This document shows, in pieces, positions 16,200 through 23,868 of a DNA stretch of 64,000 bases. This DNA comes from Candidatus Rokuibacteriota bacterium (GTDB lineage Bacteria > Methylomirabilota > Methylomirabilia > Rokubacteriales > CSP1-6): positions 1-64,000 of the forward strand of contig QHRU01000060.1 in assembly GCA_003220225.1 (NCBI GenBank). The letters run 5' to 3'. Position 1 is the first letter of the stretch, and every line of letters begins with the position of its first letter. A model generated the notes under the pieces. It saw only the letters and a program-made list of their open reading frames with translations, ran no database searches and was not told the origin of the DNA. A program made the position numbers and the translations under genes.

Positions 16200-16348
16200 C
16201 GGGGGCCTCGAAGGGGCCCCCAAACCCCCCACGCTCGGAGCGCCCCGGCGAAGCCGTGGCGCTCGCCCATTGAAATGGGGGGCCCCGAAATGGCCCCCCA
16301 AACCCCCCACGCTCGGAGCGCCCCGGCGAAGCCGTGGCGCTCCTCGAA
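16200..16348. repeat. R1 hairpin repeat, two tandem units (convergent gene end)
   Basis: Two units, 16200-16265 and 16277-16348. Each has a GGGGGCC...GGCCCCC hairpin, a C-rich spacer, the constant ACGCTCGG box and a long second hairpin (stem GAGCGCC/GGCGCTC, then CGGC/GCCG, loop GAA). They fill the gap between the CusF-like gene and the convergent dehalogenase. The element starts 4 bases after the CusF-like stop. Relatives lie at 22423, 28920, 43507, 45405 and 48939. Confidence 0.85.
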
Positions 16349-16362
16349 TCGCTACTTCGCGC

Positions 16363-17244
16363 TCAGCGCGGAAGGCGGCGCAGGAAGGCGGCGATCGCGC
16401 GACCGATCTCGGCGGGCGAGTCCTCCTGCACGAAGTGGCTGCCGCGCACGGTGACTTCCTGCTGGTTGGGCCACCGGCGACAGAAGTCGCGCTGCGCGCC
16501 GACGAGGATCGAGCCCGGCTGGGCGTTGACGAAGAGCTTGGGCAGCGGGGTCGTCGAGAGCCACTCCCCGTAGGCGGAGACGATCGCGGCCACGTCGGCG
16601 GGCTCGCCGTCGATCGGGATCTCGCGCGGCCAGGTCAGCGTCGGCCGCCGGGACTCGCCCGCCTGGCGGAAGGGCTCGCGGTACTTGTCCATCTCCTCGT
16701 TCGTCAGTCCGCGCAGCACGCTCGCGGGCAGGATGCGCTCCACGAAGACGTTCTTCTGCAGCACCATCTCCTCGCCGGCGGGCGAGCGCATGGCCTGAAA
16801 GACCTTGCGGGCGGCCTCCGGCCACTCCGCCCAGGACATCGGCCGCACGATGGCCTCCATGTAGACGAGCGCGCGCACGCGGTCGGGATGACGGCGCGCC
16901 CAGTCGAAGCCGAGCGCCGAGCCCCAGTCGTGCACGACCAGCGTCACGTCCCGAAGCGCGAGCACCTCGAACCAGGCGTCGAGGTAGCGCGCGTGGTCCG
17001 CGAAGCGGTAGCTGCCGCCGGCGGCCTTGCCCGAGCGGCCCATGCCGATGAGGTCGGGCGCGAGACAGCGGCCCGAGCCCTGGAGCAGCGGAATCACGTT
17101 GCGCCAGAGATAGGACGAGGTCGGGTTGCCGTGCAGCAAGACGATGGGCGCACCGACCCCCACCTCCACGTAGGCCATGAAGCTGTCGAGGACGGGCGCG
17201 CGCCGCCGCTCGTAGAAATCTGCTGCCGACACCGAGGCCGCCAC
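16363..17244 (-). CDS. dhaA: Haloalkane dehalogenase (HLD-II / DhaA type)
   Basis: 293 residues of the alpha/beta hydrolase fold, very like Rhodococcus DhaA. The nucleophile Asp is in VVHDWGSALGFDWARRHP (about 110), with the halide-stabilising Trp next to it. The second halide ligand Asn is in LHGNPTSSYLWRNVIP (about 40), the catalytic acid Glu in ALVYMEAIVRPM, and the base His in RGSHFVQEDSPAEIG near the C-terminus. All catalytic residues are present, so it should hydrolyse haloalkanes to alcohols. GTG at 17244 is chosen since it fits family length and follows a TATAAT box by about 9 nt. It is divergent from a flavin monooxygenase. Confidence 0.9.
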   Translation of the reverse strand: MAASVSAADFYERRRAPVLDSFMAYVEVGVGAPIVLLHGNPTSSYLWRNVIPLLQGSGRCLAPDLIGMGRSGKAAGGSYRFADHARYLDAWFEVLALRDVTLVVHDWGSALGFDWARRHPDRVRALVYMEAIVRPMSWAEWPEAARKVFQAMRSPAGEEMVLQKNVFVERILPASVLRGLTNEEMDKYREPFRQAGESRRPTLTWPREIPIDGEPADVAAIVSAYGEWLSTTPLPKLFVNAQPGSILVGAQRDFCRRWPNQQEVTVRGSHFVQEDSPAEIGRAIAAFLRRLPR

Positions 17245-17253
17245 GGCGCCAGC

Positions 17254-17261
17254 ATTATAAT
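17254..17261. promoter_or_regulatory. Symmetric ATTATAAT box between divergent dhaA and monooxygenase genes
   Basis: ATTATAAT is its own reverse complement, so it gives a consensus TATAAT -10 box on both strands. On the minus strand it lies 9 nt before the dhaA GTG. On the plus strand it is 78 nt before the monooxygenase start. It is likely a shared bidirectional promoter element. Confidence 0.5.
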
Positions 17262-17339
17262 CGCGGCCGCCGGCCCGCCGGCCGGTCCGGAGAATGTAAT
17301 GGCTCGCAACAACGACGGCCGCGCGCGTCGCGGCGTCGC

Positions 17340-18542
17340 ATGAGGACGCTCTCGACACGCTGCTGCGTCGCCGGCGGCGGCCCGGCCGGGATGATGCTCG
17401 GCCTGCTCCTGGCGCGCGCCGGCGTCGACGTGGTCGTGCTGGAGAAGCACGCCGACTTCCTGCGCGACTTCCGCGGCGACACGATCCATCCCTCCACGCT
17501 CGAGGTCATGCACGAGCTCGGCCTGCTCGAGGCGTTCCTGGCGCTGCCGTACACGCAGGTCCGCGAGCTGGCCGGGATCATCGGCGGCGAGCGGATCCCC
17601 ATCGCGGACTTCGGCCATCTGCCGGTGCGCTGCCCGTTCATCGCCCTCATGCCGCAGTGGGACTTCCTCGACTTCCTCGCGGGCCACGCCCGGCGCTACC
17701 CGGGCTTCGCGCTGCGCATGAGCACGGGCGTCGTCGGCCTGATCGACGACGGTGGGCGGGTGGTCGGCGTGAGCGCGACGGCGCCCGACGGCCCCCTCGA
17801 GGTCCGCGCCGACCTCGTCGTCGGCGCCGACGGCCGCGACTCCACGGTCCGCGCGGCGGCCGGGCTCCGCGTGGAGACGCTCGGCGCGCCCATGGACGTG
17901 CTGTGGTTCCGGCTGCCACGGAAGCCGGGCGACGCGGGCCAGCTGCTCGGCCGCGTGGAGGCCGGGCGGATCTTCATCATGCTCGACCGCGGCGACTACT
18001 GGCAGTGCGGTTTCGTGATCGCCAAGGGCACGCTCGACGAGATCCGCGCCCGCGGCCTCGCGGCGTTCCGCGATGAGGTCGCGCGGCTCGCCGACGCGCG
18101 CGCCGAGGCGAGCGCGCTGCGCGACTGGGAGGACGTGAAGCTGCTCACCGTGCGCGTGGACCGGCTCGCGCGCTGGTTCCGGCCGGGCGTGCTCTGCCTC
18201 GGCGACGCCGCGCACGCGATGTCGCCCGTCGGCGGCGTCGGCATCAACCTCGCGATCCAGGACGCGGTGGCCGCCGCCAACCTGCTGGCGGCGCCGCTGC
18301 GCGAGGGACGGGTGAGCGCCGAGGATCTCGCGCGCGTGCAGCGCCGCCGCGAGTGGCCCACGCGCGTGACCCAGCGGGTCCAGGTGCTCGTCCAGAACCG
18401 GATCGTGCGGCGCGTGCTGCAGCGCCGGCGTCCCCTGCGGCCCCCACCGGCGGTGCGGCTGCTGGCGCGCTTCCCCCGGCTCCGCCGCCTGCCGGGGCGG
18501 CTCATCGGCCTCGGGGTCCGCCCCGAGCACGTCCGCGTCTGA
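17340..18542 (+). CDS. FAD-dependent aromatic-ring monooxygenase (PHBH-like)
   Basis: 400 residues. Group A flavin hydroxylase motifs are present: N-terminal CCVAGGGPAGMMLGLLLARAG (GxGxxG), VVGADGRDSTVR (the DG motif that binds FAD and NADPH, about 160) and LGDAAHAMSPVGGVGINLAI (GD motif, about 285). It would hydroxylate a phenolic or similar compound with NAD(P)H and O2. The C-terminal 80 residues are Arg-rich and less conserved. It is adjacent to and divergent from the haloalkane dehalogenase, perhaps part of xenobiotic breakdown. Confidence 0.87.
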   Translation: MRTLSTRCCVAGGGPAGMMLGLLLARAGVDVVVLEKHADFLRDFRGDTIHPSTLEVMHELGLLEAFLALPYTQVRELAGIIGGERIPIADFGHLPVRCPFIALMPQWDFLDFLAGHARRYPGFALRMSTGVVGLIDDGGRVVGVSATAPDGPLEVRADLVVGADGRDSTVRAAAGLRVETLGAPMDVLWFRLPRKPGDAGQLLGRVEAGRIFIMLDRGDYWQCGFVIAKGTLDEIRARGLAAFRDEVARLADARAEASALRDWEDVKLLTVRVDRLARWFRPGVLCLGDAAHAMSPVGGVGINLAIQDAVAAANLLAAPLREGRVSAEDLARVQRRREWPTRVTQRVQVLVQNRIVRRVLQRRRPLRPPPAVRLLARFPRLRRLPGRLIGLGVRPEHVRV

Positions 18543-18662
18543 GCCCGACCGCCGCCACCCCGCCGCGCAACCATGCGACGGCGTGGCATTGTAAGTTTCA
18601 CATCCCCAACTAGGAAATGTTCTTCCCTTCGACCTCGCAGGCGTGTGAAAATGCCGCGGGGT

Positions 18663-19517
18663 ATGAAACGGATTTCCCACCGCTGCTTTGGCGTCGCCGC
18701 GCTGCTGGCGCTGGTCGTCATCGCAACCTGTGGCGCCGGCCGCGTTGTGATTCCATTCACCATCGATCCCGCCACCATCGCGGTCCCGCGCGACGCGCGC
18801 TCGCTCAGCAACCACGAAGCCGCCGTGCGCGGGCTGACGGCGATCCTGGTCCGCGAGCTGGGGCTGCCGATGCCCGCGACCTTCACGCTCTACGTGTATG
18901 GCGGGCGCCAGCCGTTCGAGCACGGTCTCGTGCACGACGCGCAGGTCGCGCCGTCGCGCGCCGCCGAGCTCTCGGAGTTCGCGGTCGGCATCGGCAAGCG
19001 CCGCCAGCTCCTGCTCAACGACGACGGCGCGCAGCCGCGCGGCCGCGAGTGGCTGCGTCTCATCGCGCACGAGCTCGCGCACGTCTCGCAGATCGAGATG
19101 GCGCAGGGCGAGGGGCGCGCCGAGCAGTGGCTGGCCGAGGGCATGGCCGAGTGGGTGGCCTTCACGTCGCTCGAGCGCCTCGGCCTCGACACGCTGGCCA
19201 ACCGGCGCGGGCTCGCCACCGCCGGGATCCGCAACCACGCGGCGCTCGTGGCCGCCAAGCTGGATCTCGAGACGCTCGGCAACCCGCGCGGCTTCACGGT
19301 GCGCCACCTCAAGGAAGGCTCGCTGCCGACCTATCAGCTGGCGTTCCTGATGGCGGATTACCTGATCGAGCGCGACGGCTTTCCGCGCGTGGTCGACTAC
19401 TTCAAGTCGTTCGAGCGCCGCCAGGACCGGCACAGCAACTTCCGCGACATCTTCGGCCAGAGCCTCGACCAGTTCGAGCGCGAAGTCCTCGCCCACCTGA
19501 AGACGGTCGTCCGTTAG
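18663..19517 (+). CDS. Secreted gluzincin metallopeptidase-like protein
   Basis: 284 residues from the ATG at 18663 (an in-frame ATG at 18651 is also possible). A signal peptide or lipobox-like start (ALLALVVIATCGAG) is followed by a metallopeptidase core: HEFFH-type HExxH as LIAHELAHVSQIEM (about 136-148) and the downstream glutamate helix WLAEGMAEWVAF (about 158-169), as in peptidase MA-like proteins. Zinc ligands are therefore all present. It is probably periplasmic. Substrates are unknown. A GC hairpin follows the stop. Confidence 0.75.
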   Translation: MKRISHRCFGVAALLALVVIATCGAGRVVIPFTIDPATIAVPRDARSLSNHEAAVRGLTAILVRELGLPMPATFTLYVYGGRQPFEHGLVHDAQVAPSRAAELSEFAVGIGKRRQLLLNDDGAQPRGREWLRLIAHELAHVSQIEMAQGEGRAEQWLAEGMAEWVAFTSLERLGLDTLANRRGLATAGIRNHAALVAAKLDLETLGNPRGFTVRHLKEGSLPTYQLAFLMADYLIERDGFPRVVDYFKSFERRQDRHSNFRDIFGQSLDQFEREVLAHLKTVVR

Positions 19518-19519
19518 GC

Positions 19520-19537
19520 GCGGCCCGCCGGGGCCGC
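19520..19537 (+). terminator. GC-rich hairpin after the metallopeptidase gene
   Basis: GCGGCCC and GGGCCGC pair around a 4-nt loop, starting 3 nt after the stop at 19517. There is no T-run, so this is a terminator-like or mRNA-stabilising hairpin rather than a classic intrinsic terminator. A TATACT box for mlaC follows at 19547. Confidence 0.4.
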
Positions 19538-19546
19538 CGCGCACGG

Positions 19547-19552
19547 TATACT
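19547..19552 (+). promoter_or_regulatory. -10 box (TATACT) for mlaC
   Basis: TATACT lies 20 nt before the ATG at 19573, with a GGGGAGGAG ribosome-binding site in between. Unlike most promoters in this window it leaves a normal leader. Confidence 0.5.
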
Positions 19553-19572
19553 GCGCGGGGAGGAGCCGCCTG

Positions 19573-20205
19573 ATGATCCGATCGTCCGTCGTGGCCGCCA
19601 TCGCCCTCAGCCTCGTCGCGTGCGCCGCCGCCCCCGTCCGGGCCGGCGCGCCCACCGACCAGGTCCGCGAGTACACCGAGGCGGTCCTCAAGGTCCTCGA
19701 GGATCCTTCGCTCAAGGCGGAGGACAAGAAGCCGGAGCGGCGCGCCGCCGTCCGGAAGATCGCCACCGAGGTCTTCGACGTGCAGGAGACGGCCCGGCGC
19801 GCGCTGGGCCCGCACTGGCAGCAGCGCACGCCGCCGCAGCGCGAGGAGTTCGTGCACCTCTTCGCGGAGCTGCTGGAGCAGACGTACATCTCGAAGATCG
19901 ACCTCTTCGGCGGCGAGCGGCTGCGATTCACCGAGGAGAAGCTGGACGGCGACAACGCCATCGTGCGCGCCAAGGTGCTGACCAGGCAGCAGACGGAGGT
20001 GCCCGTGGAGGCGCGCATGCTGCGCAAGGGCGATCGCTGGCTGATCTACGACATCCTCATCGAGAACATCAGCCTCATCGGCAACTACCGCGCCCAGTTC
20101 GACCGCATCATCCGCACGTCGTCGTACGAGGATCTCGTGAAGCGCCTGCGTATCCGGGGCGAGTTCCTCAAAGAGTCGGAACGCCCCCGCCGCACCGAGC
20201 GGTGA
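19573..20205 (+). CDS. mlaC: MlaC/Ttg2D-family periplasmic phospholipid-binding protein
   Basis: 210 residues with a signal peptide (ALSLVACAAAPVRAGAP; the Cys suggests a possible lipoprotein). The mature region matches the MlaC/toluene-tolerance Ttg2D family: IATEVFDVQETARRALGPHW (about 73-92), FVHLFAELLEQTYISKIDLF and WLIYDILIENISLIGNYRAQF near the C-terminus. MlaC shuttles phospholipids between the outer and inner membranes. No MlaBDEF transporter genes are adjacent; the MlaA partner lies at 29852. It overlaps the next gene's GTG by 4 bases. Confidence 0.88.
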   Translation: MIRSSVVAAIALSLVACAAAPVRAGAPTDQVREYTEAVLKVLEDPSLKAEDKKPERRAAVRKIATEVFDVQETARRALGPHWQQRTPPQREEFVHLFAELLEQTYISKIDLFGGERLRFTEEKLDGDNAIVRAKVLTRQQTEVPVEARMLRKGDRWLIYDILIENISLIGNYRAQFDRIIRTSSYEDLVKRLRIRGEFLKESERPRRTER

Positions 20206-20501
20206 CCACGACGCCGGTCGAGATCGTCGGGTGGCCCACGCGCTTCGTGGGCGGCGACGGCGCGGCCCGGCGCGTGTTCGAGGAGCCGCTGCCGCCGGGC
20301 GCCACCGTCCGCTCGCTCCTCAAGGGACTCAGCACGCGCTTCCCCGAGCTGGACGATGCCCTCTGGCACGGGCGGGAGCTCGGCGAGCACATCGAGATCC
20401 TCGTCAACGACGCCGTCCTCGGCGTCGCCCACGACCTCGACAGCAAGCTGGCGCCCGGCGACCGCGTGACGCTGCTGGCGCAGTTCATGGGCGGACGCTG
20501 A
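20202..20501 (+). CDS. MoaD/ThiS-like beta-grasp protein
   Basis: 99 residues from the GTG overlapping the mlaC stop. The beta-grasp ubiquitin-like fold is suggested by TVRSLLKGLSTRFPELDDAL, ILVNDAVLGVAHDLDSKLAP and GDRVTLLAQFMGGR, ending in the C-terminal Gly-Gly-Arg. MoaD/ThiS end in GG, which becomes a thiocarboxylate. Here an extra Arg follows GG, so processing or a different role is possible. It is directly coupled to the next gene (1-nt gap). Confidence 0.75.
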   Translation: MTTTPVEIVGWPTRFVGGDGAARRVFEEPLPPGATVRSLLKGLSTRFPELDDALWHGRELGEHIEILVNDAVLGVAHDLDSKLAPGDRVTLLAQFMGGR

Positions 20502-20502
20502 C

Positions 20503-20787
20503 GTGGCGCGCTGGGAGATCGTCGCCTGGCGCGACATCCCGGCCATGGTGGAGGCGCGCGACGACGCCGGGCAGGTGACGCTCTCGCTCAGCGAGAAGTT
20601 TCAGACCCTCATCGACTCCGTCGCGATGCAGCTCGGGCTGCAAGACGAGGCCGCCTATCTCGAGCACTGGGCGCGCCTGCCGGGCGGCGAGCGTCCGGGG
20701 AGCGCCCGCGCCGTCGGCGAGGCGGTGGTGGCCGAGCTGGAGGCGCGCTTCCCCGAGTTCATCGCGCGCGCGTTCCGGCCGTCGTGA
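20503..20787 (+). CDS. Virulence-factor domain (PF13769-like) small protein
   Basis: 94 residues. The pattern IVAWRDIPAMVEARDDAGQV, LSEKFQTLIDSVAMQLG, AYLEHWARLPG resembles the uncharacterised 'virulence factor' domain common in alphaproteobacteria and related groups. The biochemical role is unknown. It sits between a MoaD-like gene and the tartrate dehydratase/fumarase genes, overlapping the latter's GTG start by 4 bases. Confidence 0.65.
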   Translation: MARWEIVAWRDIPAMVEARDDAGQVTLSLSEKFQTLIDSVAMQLGLQDEAAYLEHWARLPGGERPGSARAVGEAVVAELEARFPEFIARAFRPS

Positions 20788-21713
20788 TCTCCGCCAAGCT
20801 CGTCGAGGACACCGCGCGTGAGCTGATGGCGCGCGCCGCCATCGACATCCCGGCCGACTACCGCGCCGGCGTGACCGCCGCGCGCGAGCGCGAGCAGAAC
20901 CGGCTGGCGCGCTTCGTCCTCACCGAGATGGAGCGCAACTGGGACATCGCGACCGCCGACCGGCGGCCGATGTGCGCCGACACGGGGCTGCCGCGCTACT
21001 ACGTCCGCGCGGGCAACGAGGCGGTCGTCGACGGTGGCTTCGTCGCCCTCGAGCGGGCGCTGCGCCGGGCCACCGCCGACGCCACGGCCACCATCCCGCT
21101 GCGCCCGAACCGCGTGCACCCGCTCACCCGCGCGGATCACAACAACAACGTCGGCGCCCACGCGCCCGAGGTCACGTACGCGTTCGAGCCCGGCGCCGAC
21201 TGGATCGACGTCACCACCGTGCACAAGGGCGGCCTCTTCGGCAGCGACTACCGGATGCTGTTCCCCGCCGACGGCGTGGGCGGCATCAAGCGCTTCTTCG
21301 TCGACACCCTCGTGCAGTTCGGCAAGCGCGGGCTCGCCTGCCAGCCGGCCATCATGGGCGTGGGCCTCGGCGGCGCCAAGGACACGTGCGTGCGGCTCGG
21401 CAAGGAGGCGGCGTGCTTGCGCACGGTCGGCAGTCGTCATCCCGATCCCGTGGTCGCGCAGCTCGAGGCCGAGCTGACCACGCTCGGCAACTACGTCGGC
21501 ATCGGCGCCATGGGCTTCGCGGGGACGTCGCTGGTCGTCGCGACCCACGTCGAGATCGCCCACACGCACACGGGCGGCCTGCCGGTCGGCATCCACGCCT
21601 TCTGCCTGTCGTCCCGGCGCGCCACCGCGCGCCTCCACGCCGACGGTCGCGTCGAGTTCCGCAGCGACCCGCAATGGTTCACCGACTACTACCGCCGCGA
21701 GGGACTCGAGTGA
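20784..21713 (+). CDS. ttdA: Class I fumarase / L(+)-tartrate dehydratase alpha subunit
   Basis: 309 residues. The class I hydrolyase alpha fold is clear from RPMCADTGLPRYYVRAG (cluster Cys, about 60), TVHKGGLFGSDYRMLFPADG, GLACQPAIMGVGLGGAKDTC (second Cys region, about 190-210) and AHTHTGGLPVGIHAFC (third Cys, about 275). The three conserved cysteines would bind a 4Fe-4S cluster. The beta subunit follows. Two-subunit forms are annotated as fumarate hydratase or tartrate dehydratase; substrate choice cannot be settled here. GTG start overlaps the previous gene. Confidence 0.9.
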   Translation: MISAKLVEDTARELMARAAIDIPADYRAGVTAAREREQNRLARFVLTEMERNWDIATADRRPMCADTGLPRYYVRAGNEAVVDGGFVALERALRRATADATATIPLRPNRVHPLTRADHNNNVGAHAPEVTYAFEPGADWIDVTTVHKGGLFGSDYRMLFPADGVGGIKRFFVDTLVQFGKRGLACQPAIMGVGLGGAKDTCVRLGKEAACLRTVGSRHPDPVVAQLEAELTTLGNYVGIGAMGFAGTSLVVATHVEIAHTHTGGLPVGIHAFCLSSRRATARLHADGRVEFRSDPQWFTDYYRREGLE

Positions 21714-22405
21714 CGCCCGCGCCGACACGCCTCGAAGACGTGCGGATGCGCGACGTACACCTGACGACGCCGGTGAGCGACGCGGCGATCGCCGGCCTCG
21801 AGCTCGGCGACGTCGTCTACCTCTCGGGCGTCCTCTATACGGCGCGCGAGGGCGTCTATCGCAAGGTCGTCGACCGCGGCGTGCCCATGCCGCCCGGCGT
21901 GCGCGAGACGACCAACGTCAACTTCCACTGCTCGCCGGCGGCGGCCGTCCGCCCCGACGGCAGCTACGCGGTGGAGGCGGTGACGGCGACGGCGTCGTTC
22001 CGCTTCGGCAAGTCGATGAGTCGCTGGTTCGAGCGCTCGGGGGCGAAGGTCATCGTCGGCAAGGCCGGGCTGACCGAGCTCGCGTATCGCGAGTGGTTCG
22101 TGCCGCACGGCGCCGTCTACCTGACCACCGTCGGCTACGGCATGGGGGCCGCCTACGGCCAGGGCATCCGCCGCGTGCGCGAGGTGCACTGGCTCGCCGA
22201 GCTCGGCATCGCGCAGGCGATGTGGGTGCTCGAGGTCGAGCGGCTGGGCCCGTTCCTCGTCGAGGGCGACTGCGCGGGGCGCAGCCTCTTCGCGCTCGCC
22301 AACCGCGAGATCGACCTGCGCCTGCACGAGGTCTACACGGGGCTGCCCGGATACTCGATGGGACGCTTCGGCGAGGCCACCTCGCGGACCGACGAGGTAG
22401 TGTGA
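21710..22405 (+). CDS. ttdB: Class I fumarase / L(+)-tartrate dehydratase beta subunit
   Basis: 231 residues from the GTG overlapping the alpha-subunit stop. The hydrolyase C-terminal domain is shown by LELGDVVYLSGVLYTAREGVY (about 24-44), MSRWFERSGAKVIVGKAGL (the substrate-binding segment, about 103-121) and HGAVYLTTVGYGMGAAYGQGI. It completes the enzyme with the subunit above. It is followed by R1 repeat units before a convergent glycosyltransferase. Confidence 0.9.
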   Translation: MTPAPTRLEDVRMRDVHLTTPVSDAAIAGLELGDVVYLSGVLYTAREGVYRKVVDRGVPMPPGVRETTNVNFHCSPAAAVRPDGSYAVEAVTATASFRFGKSMSRWFERSGAKVIVGKAGLTELAYREWFVPHGAVYLTTVGYGMGAAYGQGIRRVREVHWLAELGIAQAMWVLEVERLGPFLVEGDCAGRSLFALANREIDLRLHEVYTGLPGYSMGRFGEATSRTDEVV

Positions 22406-22422
22406 TTTAAGCCACCGTCCGG

Positions 22423-22560
22423 TGATCGAGGCGCGCCACGGCTTTGCCGGGGCGCGACGAGCGTGGGGGGTGTGGGGGGCGCGTGATCGAGGAGCGCCAC
22501 GGGTTCCCCGGGGCGCGACGAACGCTGGGGGGTGTGGGGGGCCATTTCGGGGCCCCCCAC
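22423..22560. repeat. R1 hairpin repeat, two units, reverse orientation
   Basis: Two R1 units between ttdB and the convergent glycosyltransferase, ending 7 bases from the latter's stop codon. Hairpin stems are GGCGCGCC-type at 22430-22455 and GAGCGCC/GGCGC-type at 22490-22517. The GGGGGGCC/GGCCCCCC hairpin sits nearest the glycosyltransferase, so the element is oriented 5' to 3' with that gene. Confidence 0.8.
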
Positions 22561-22567
22561 CTAGTAG

Positions 22568-23254
22568 TCACCCGCGCCAGCGCTCCGCGTAGCGCTCGGT
22601 GTCCAGACCGAGCGTCCACCGCGCGAGCAGCCAGACGATAAAGAAGAACGTTCGCCACGGCCCGCGCGCGAGAAAACGGCGCCCCGACGTCACGACCGGC
22701 GCGTCCACGAGCACGCTGCGCCCGCGCGCCTTGAGCCGCTGGGAGAAGTCGAGGTCCTCCATGAGGCGCAGGTCGCGATACCCGCCGAGCGCGCGGAAGA
22801 CCTCGGCGCGGACGAAGATCCCCTGGTCGCCGTACCAGTTGCGCGTGAGGCGGTAGCGAATGCGGTTGACGAGGTTGATCGCGCGCAGGCTCCACGCGGG
22901 CTCGGCGAAGCGGTGCTCGAAGGCGCCGCCCACGACGCGCGGGTCGGCGAGCGCGGCCGCGATGCGGGCGAGCGCGTCGGGCGGCGGCATGGAGTCGGCG
23001 TGCAGGAAGAAGAGGACCTCGCCGCCGGCGGCGGCCGCCCCCGCGTTCATGAGGGCGGCGCGCGTCCCGCTCTCGGGCCAGAGCAGGCGCACCCTTTCCC
23101 GGGCTGCGTGTGTCGTACCGGCGGGATCGCCGCAGGCGGCGACGACGATCTCGGCGCGGGAGCGCTCCTCCAGGCGGTCCAGCGCGTCGAGCGTGAGCGC
23201 CAGGGCGGCAGCGTCGTTGCGCGCGGGAATGACGATCGAGCACCAGACGGCCAT
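22568..23254 (-). CDS. Family 2-like glycosyltransferase (TIGR04283 type)
   Basis: 228 residues. GT-A signature elements are CSIVIPARNDAAALALTLDA at the N-terminus, a DxD-like HADSMPPPDALARI (about 95-108) and the acceptor-side ED in RLMEDLDFSQRLKARG (about 165-180). The C-terminus has one hydrophobic stretch (TFFFIVWLLARWTLGL) that could anchor it to the membrane. It belongs to the TIGR04283 group of proteins of unknown acceptor. The ATG at 23254 fits the family N-terminus. Confidence 0.82.
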   Translation of the reverse strand: MAVWCSIVIPARNDAAALALTLDALDRLEERSRAEIVVAACGDPAGTTHAARERVRLLWPESGTRAALMNAGAAAAGGEVLFFLHADSMPPPDALARIAAALADPRVVGGAFEHRFAEPAWSLRAINLVNRIRYRLTRNWYGDQGIFVRAEVFRALGGYRDLRLMEDLDFSQRLKARGRSVLVDAPVVTSGRRFLARGPWRTFFFIVWLLARWTLGLDTERYAERWRG

Positions 23255-23327
23255 GGCCGCCACTCTACCGCGCGGCTCCGGCCAGCCACCCGTGCGAGAA
23301 TCGACGTAGATTCGTGGGGAGGACTGC

Positions 23328-23849
23328 ATGATCCGACGTCGCGCGCGCCTCACGCTGGCCGTCACGCTGCTGACGTTGGCCGGCGCCGGCGGGACGGCCG
23401 CCCAGCCCGCGCCGGGCACCGCCGCGCCGGAGATCACCGCCGGCAAGTGGATCAACAGCGCGCCGCTGACGATCGACGCCCTGCGCGGCCGCGTGGTGGC
23501 GGTCGAGTTCTGGACGTTCGGCTGATACAACTGCAAGAACGTGATCCCGCAGTTGCGGGACTGGCATGCGCGGTACGCGGGGCAGGGGCTGACCATCGTC
23601 GGCGTGCACTGCCCGGAGTTCGGCTGGGAGAAGCCGTTCGACAAGGTCGTGGACGCCGTGCGCGAGCTCGGGATCAAGTACGCCGTCGTGCAGGACAACG
23701 ACTTCGCCGTCTGGAACCGCTACGCCGTGCGCGGGTGGCCGACGCTGGTCCTCGTCGACAGGCGAGGCATCGTTCGTTACCGCCACATCGGCGAGGGCGA
23801 ATACGCGGAGACCGAGGCGAGCATCCGTCGCCTCCTCGCGGAGAAGTGA
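23328..23849 (+). CDS. Secreted selenocysteine TlpA/thioredoxin-like protein (in-frame UGA)
   Basis: 173 residues if UGA at 23523-23525 is selenocysteine 66. A signal peptide ([20 protein letters not shown]) precedes a thioredoxin fold: [10 protein letters not shown][16 protein letters not shown] gives a UxxC active site where TlpA/DipZ proteins have CxxC. The fold continues with [14 protein letters not shown], the cis-Pro-containing [16 protein letters not shown] and an intact C-terminus. A GGGGAGGA ribosome-binding site precedes the ATG. A 7-bp hairpin lies directly after the UGA. It is 19 bases upstream of msrP, so it is a candidate periplasmic reductant or peroxidase working beside the MsrPQ methionine sulfoxide repair pair. 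Confidence 0.88.
23526..23555 (+). promoter_or_regulatory. Candidate bacterial SECIS hairpin in the TlpA-like gene
   Basis: CAACTGC (23528-23534) pairs perfectly with GCAGTTG (23549-23555) around a 14-nt loop, starting 3 nt after the UGA. Position and stem strength fit a SelB-dependent bacterial SECIS, though the loop is larger than in the other two genes. Confidence 0.55.
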
Positions 23850-23868
23850 GCGCCGGGGTCGGGGGGAC

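Noticed and set aside
17094-20027. A 977-codon minus-strand open frame across the monooxygenase, metallopeptidase and mlaC
   Set aside because: It spans several real plus-strand genes and shows only compositional bias typical of antisense shadows.
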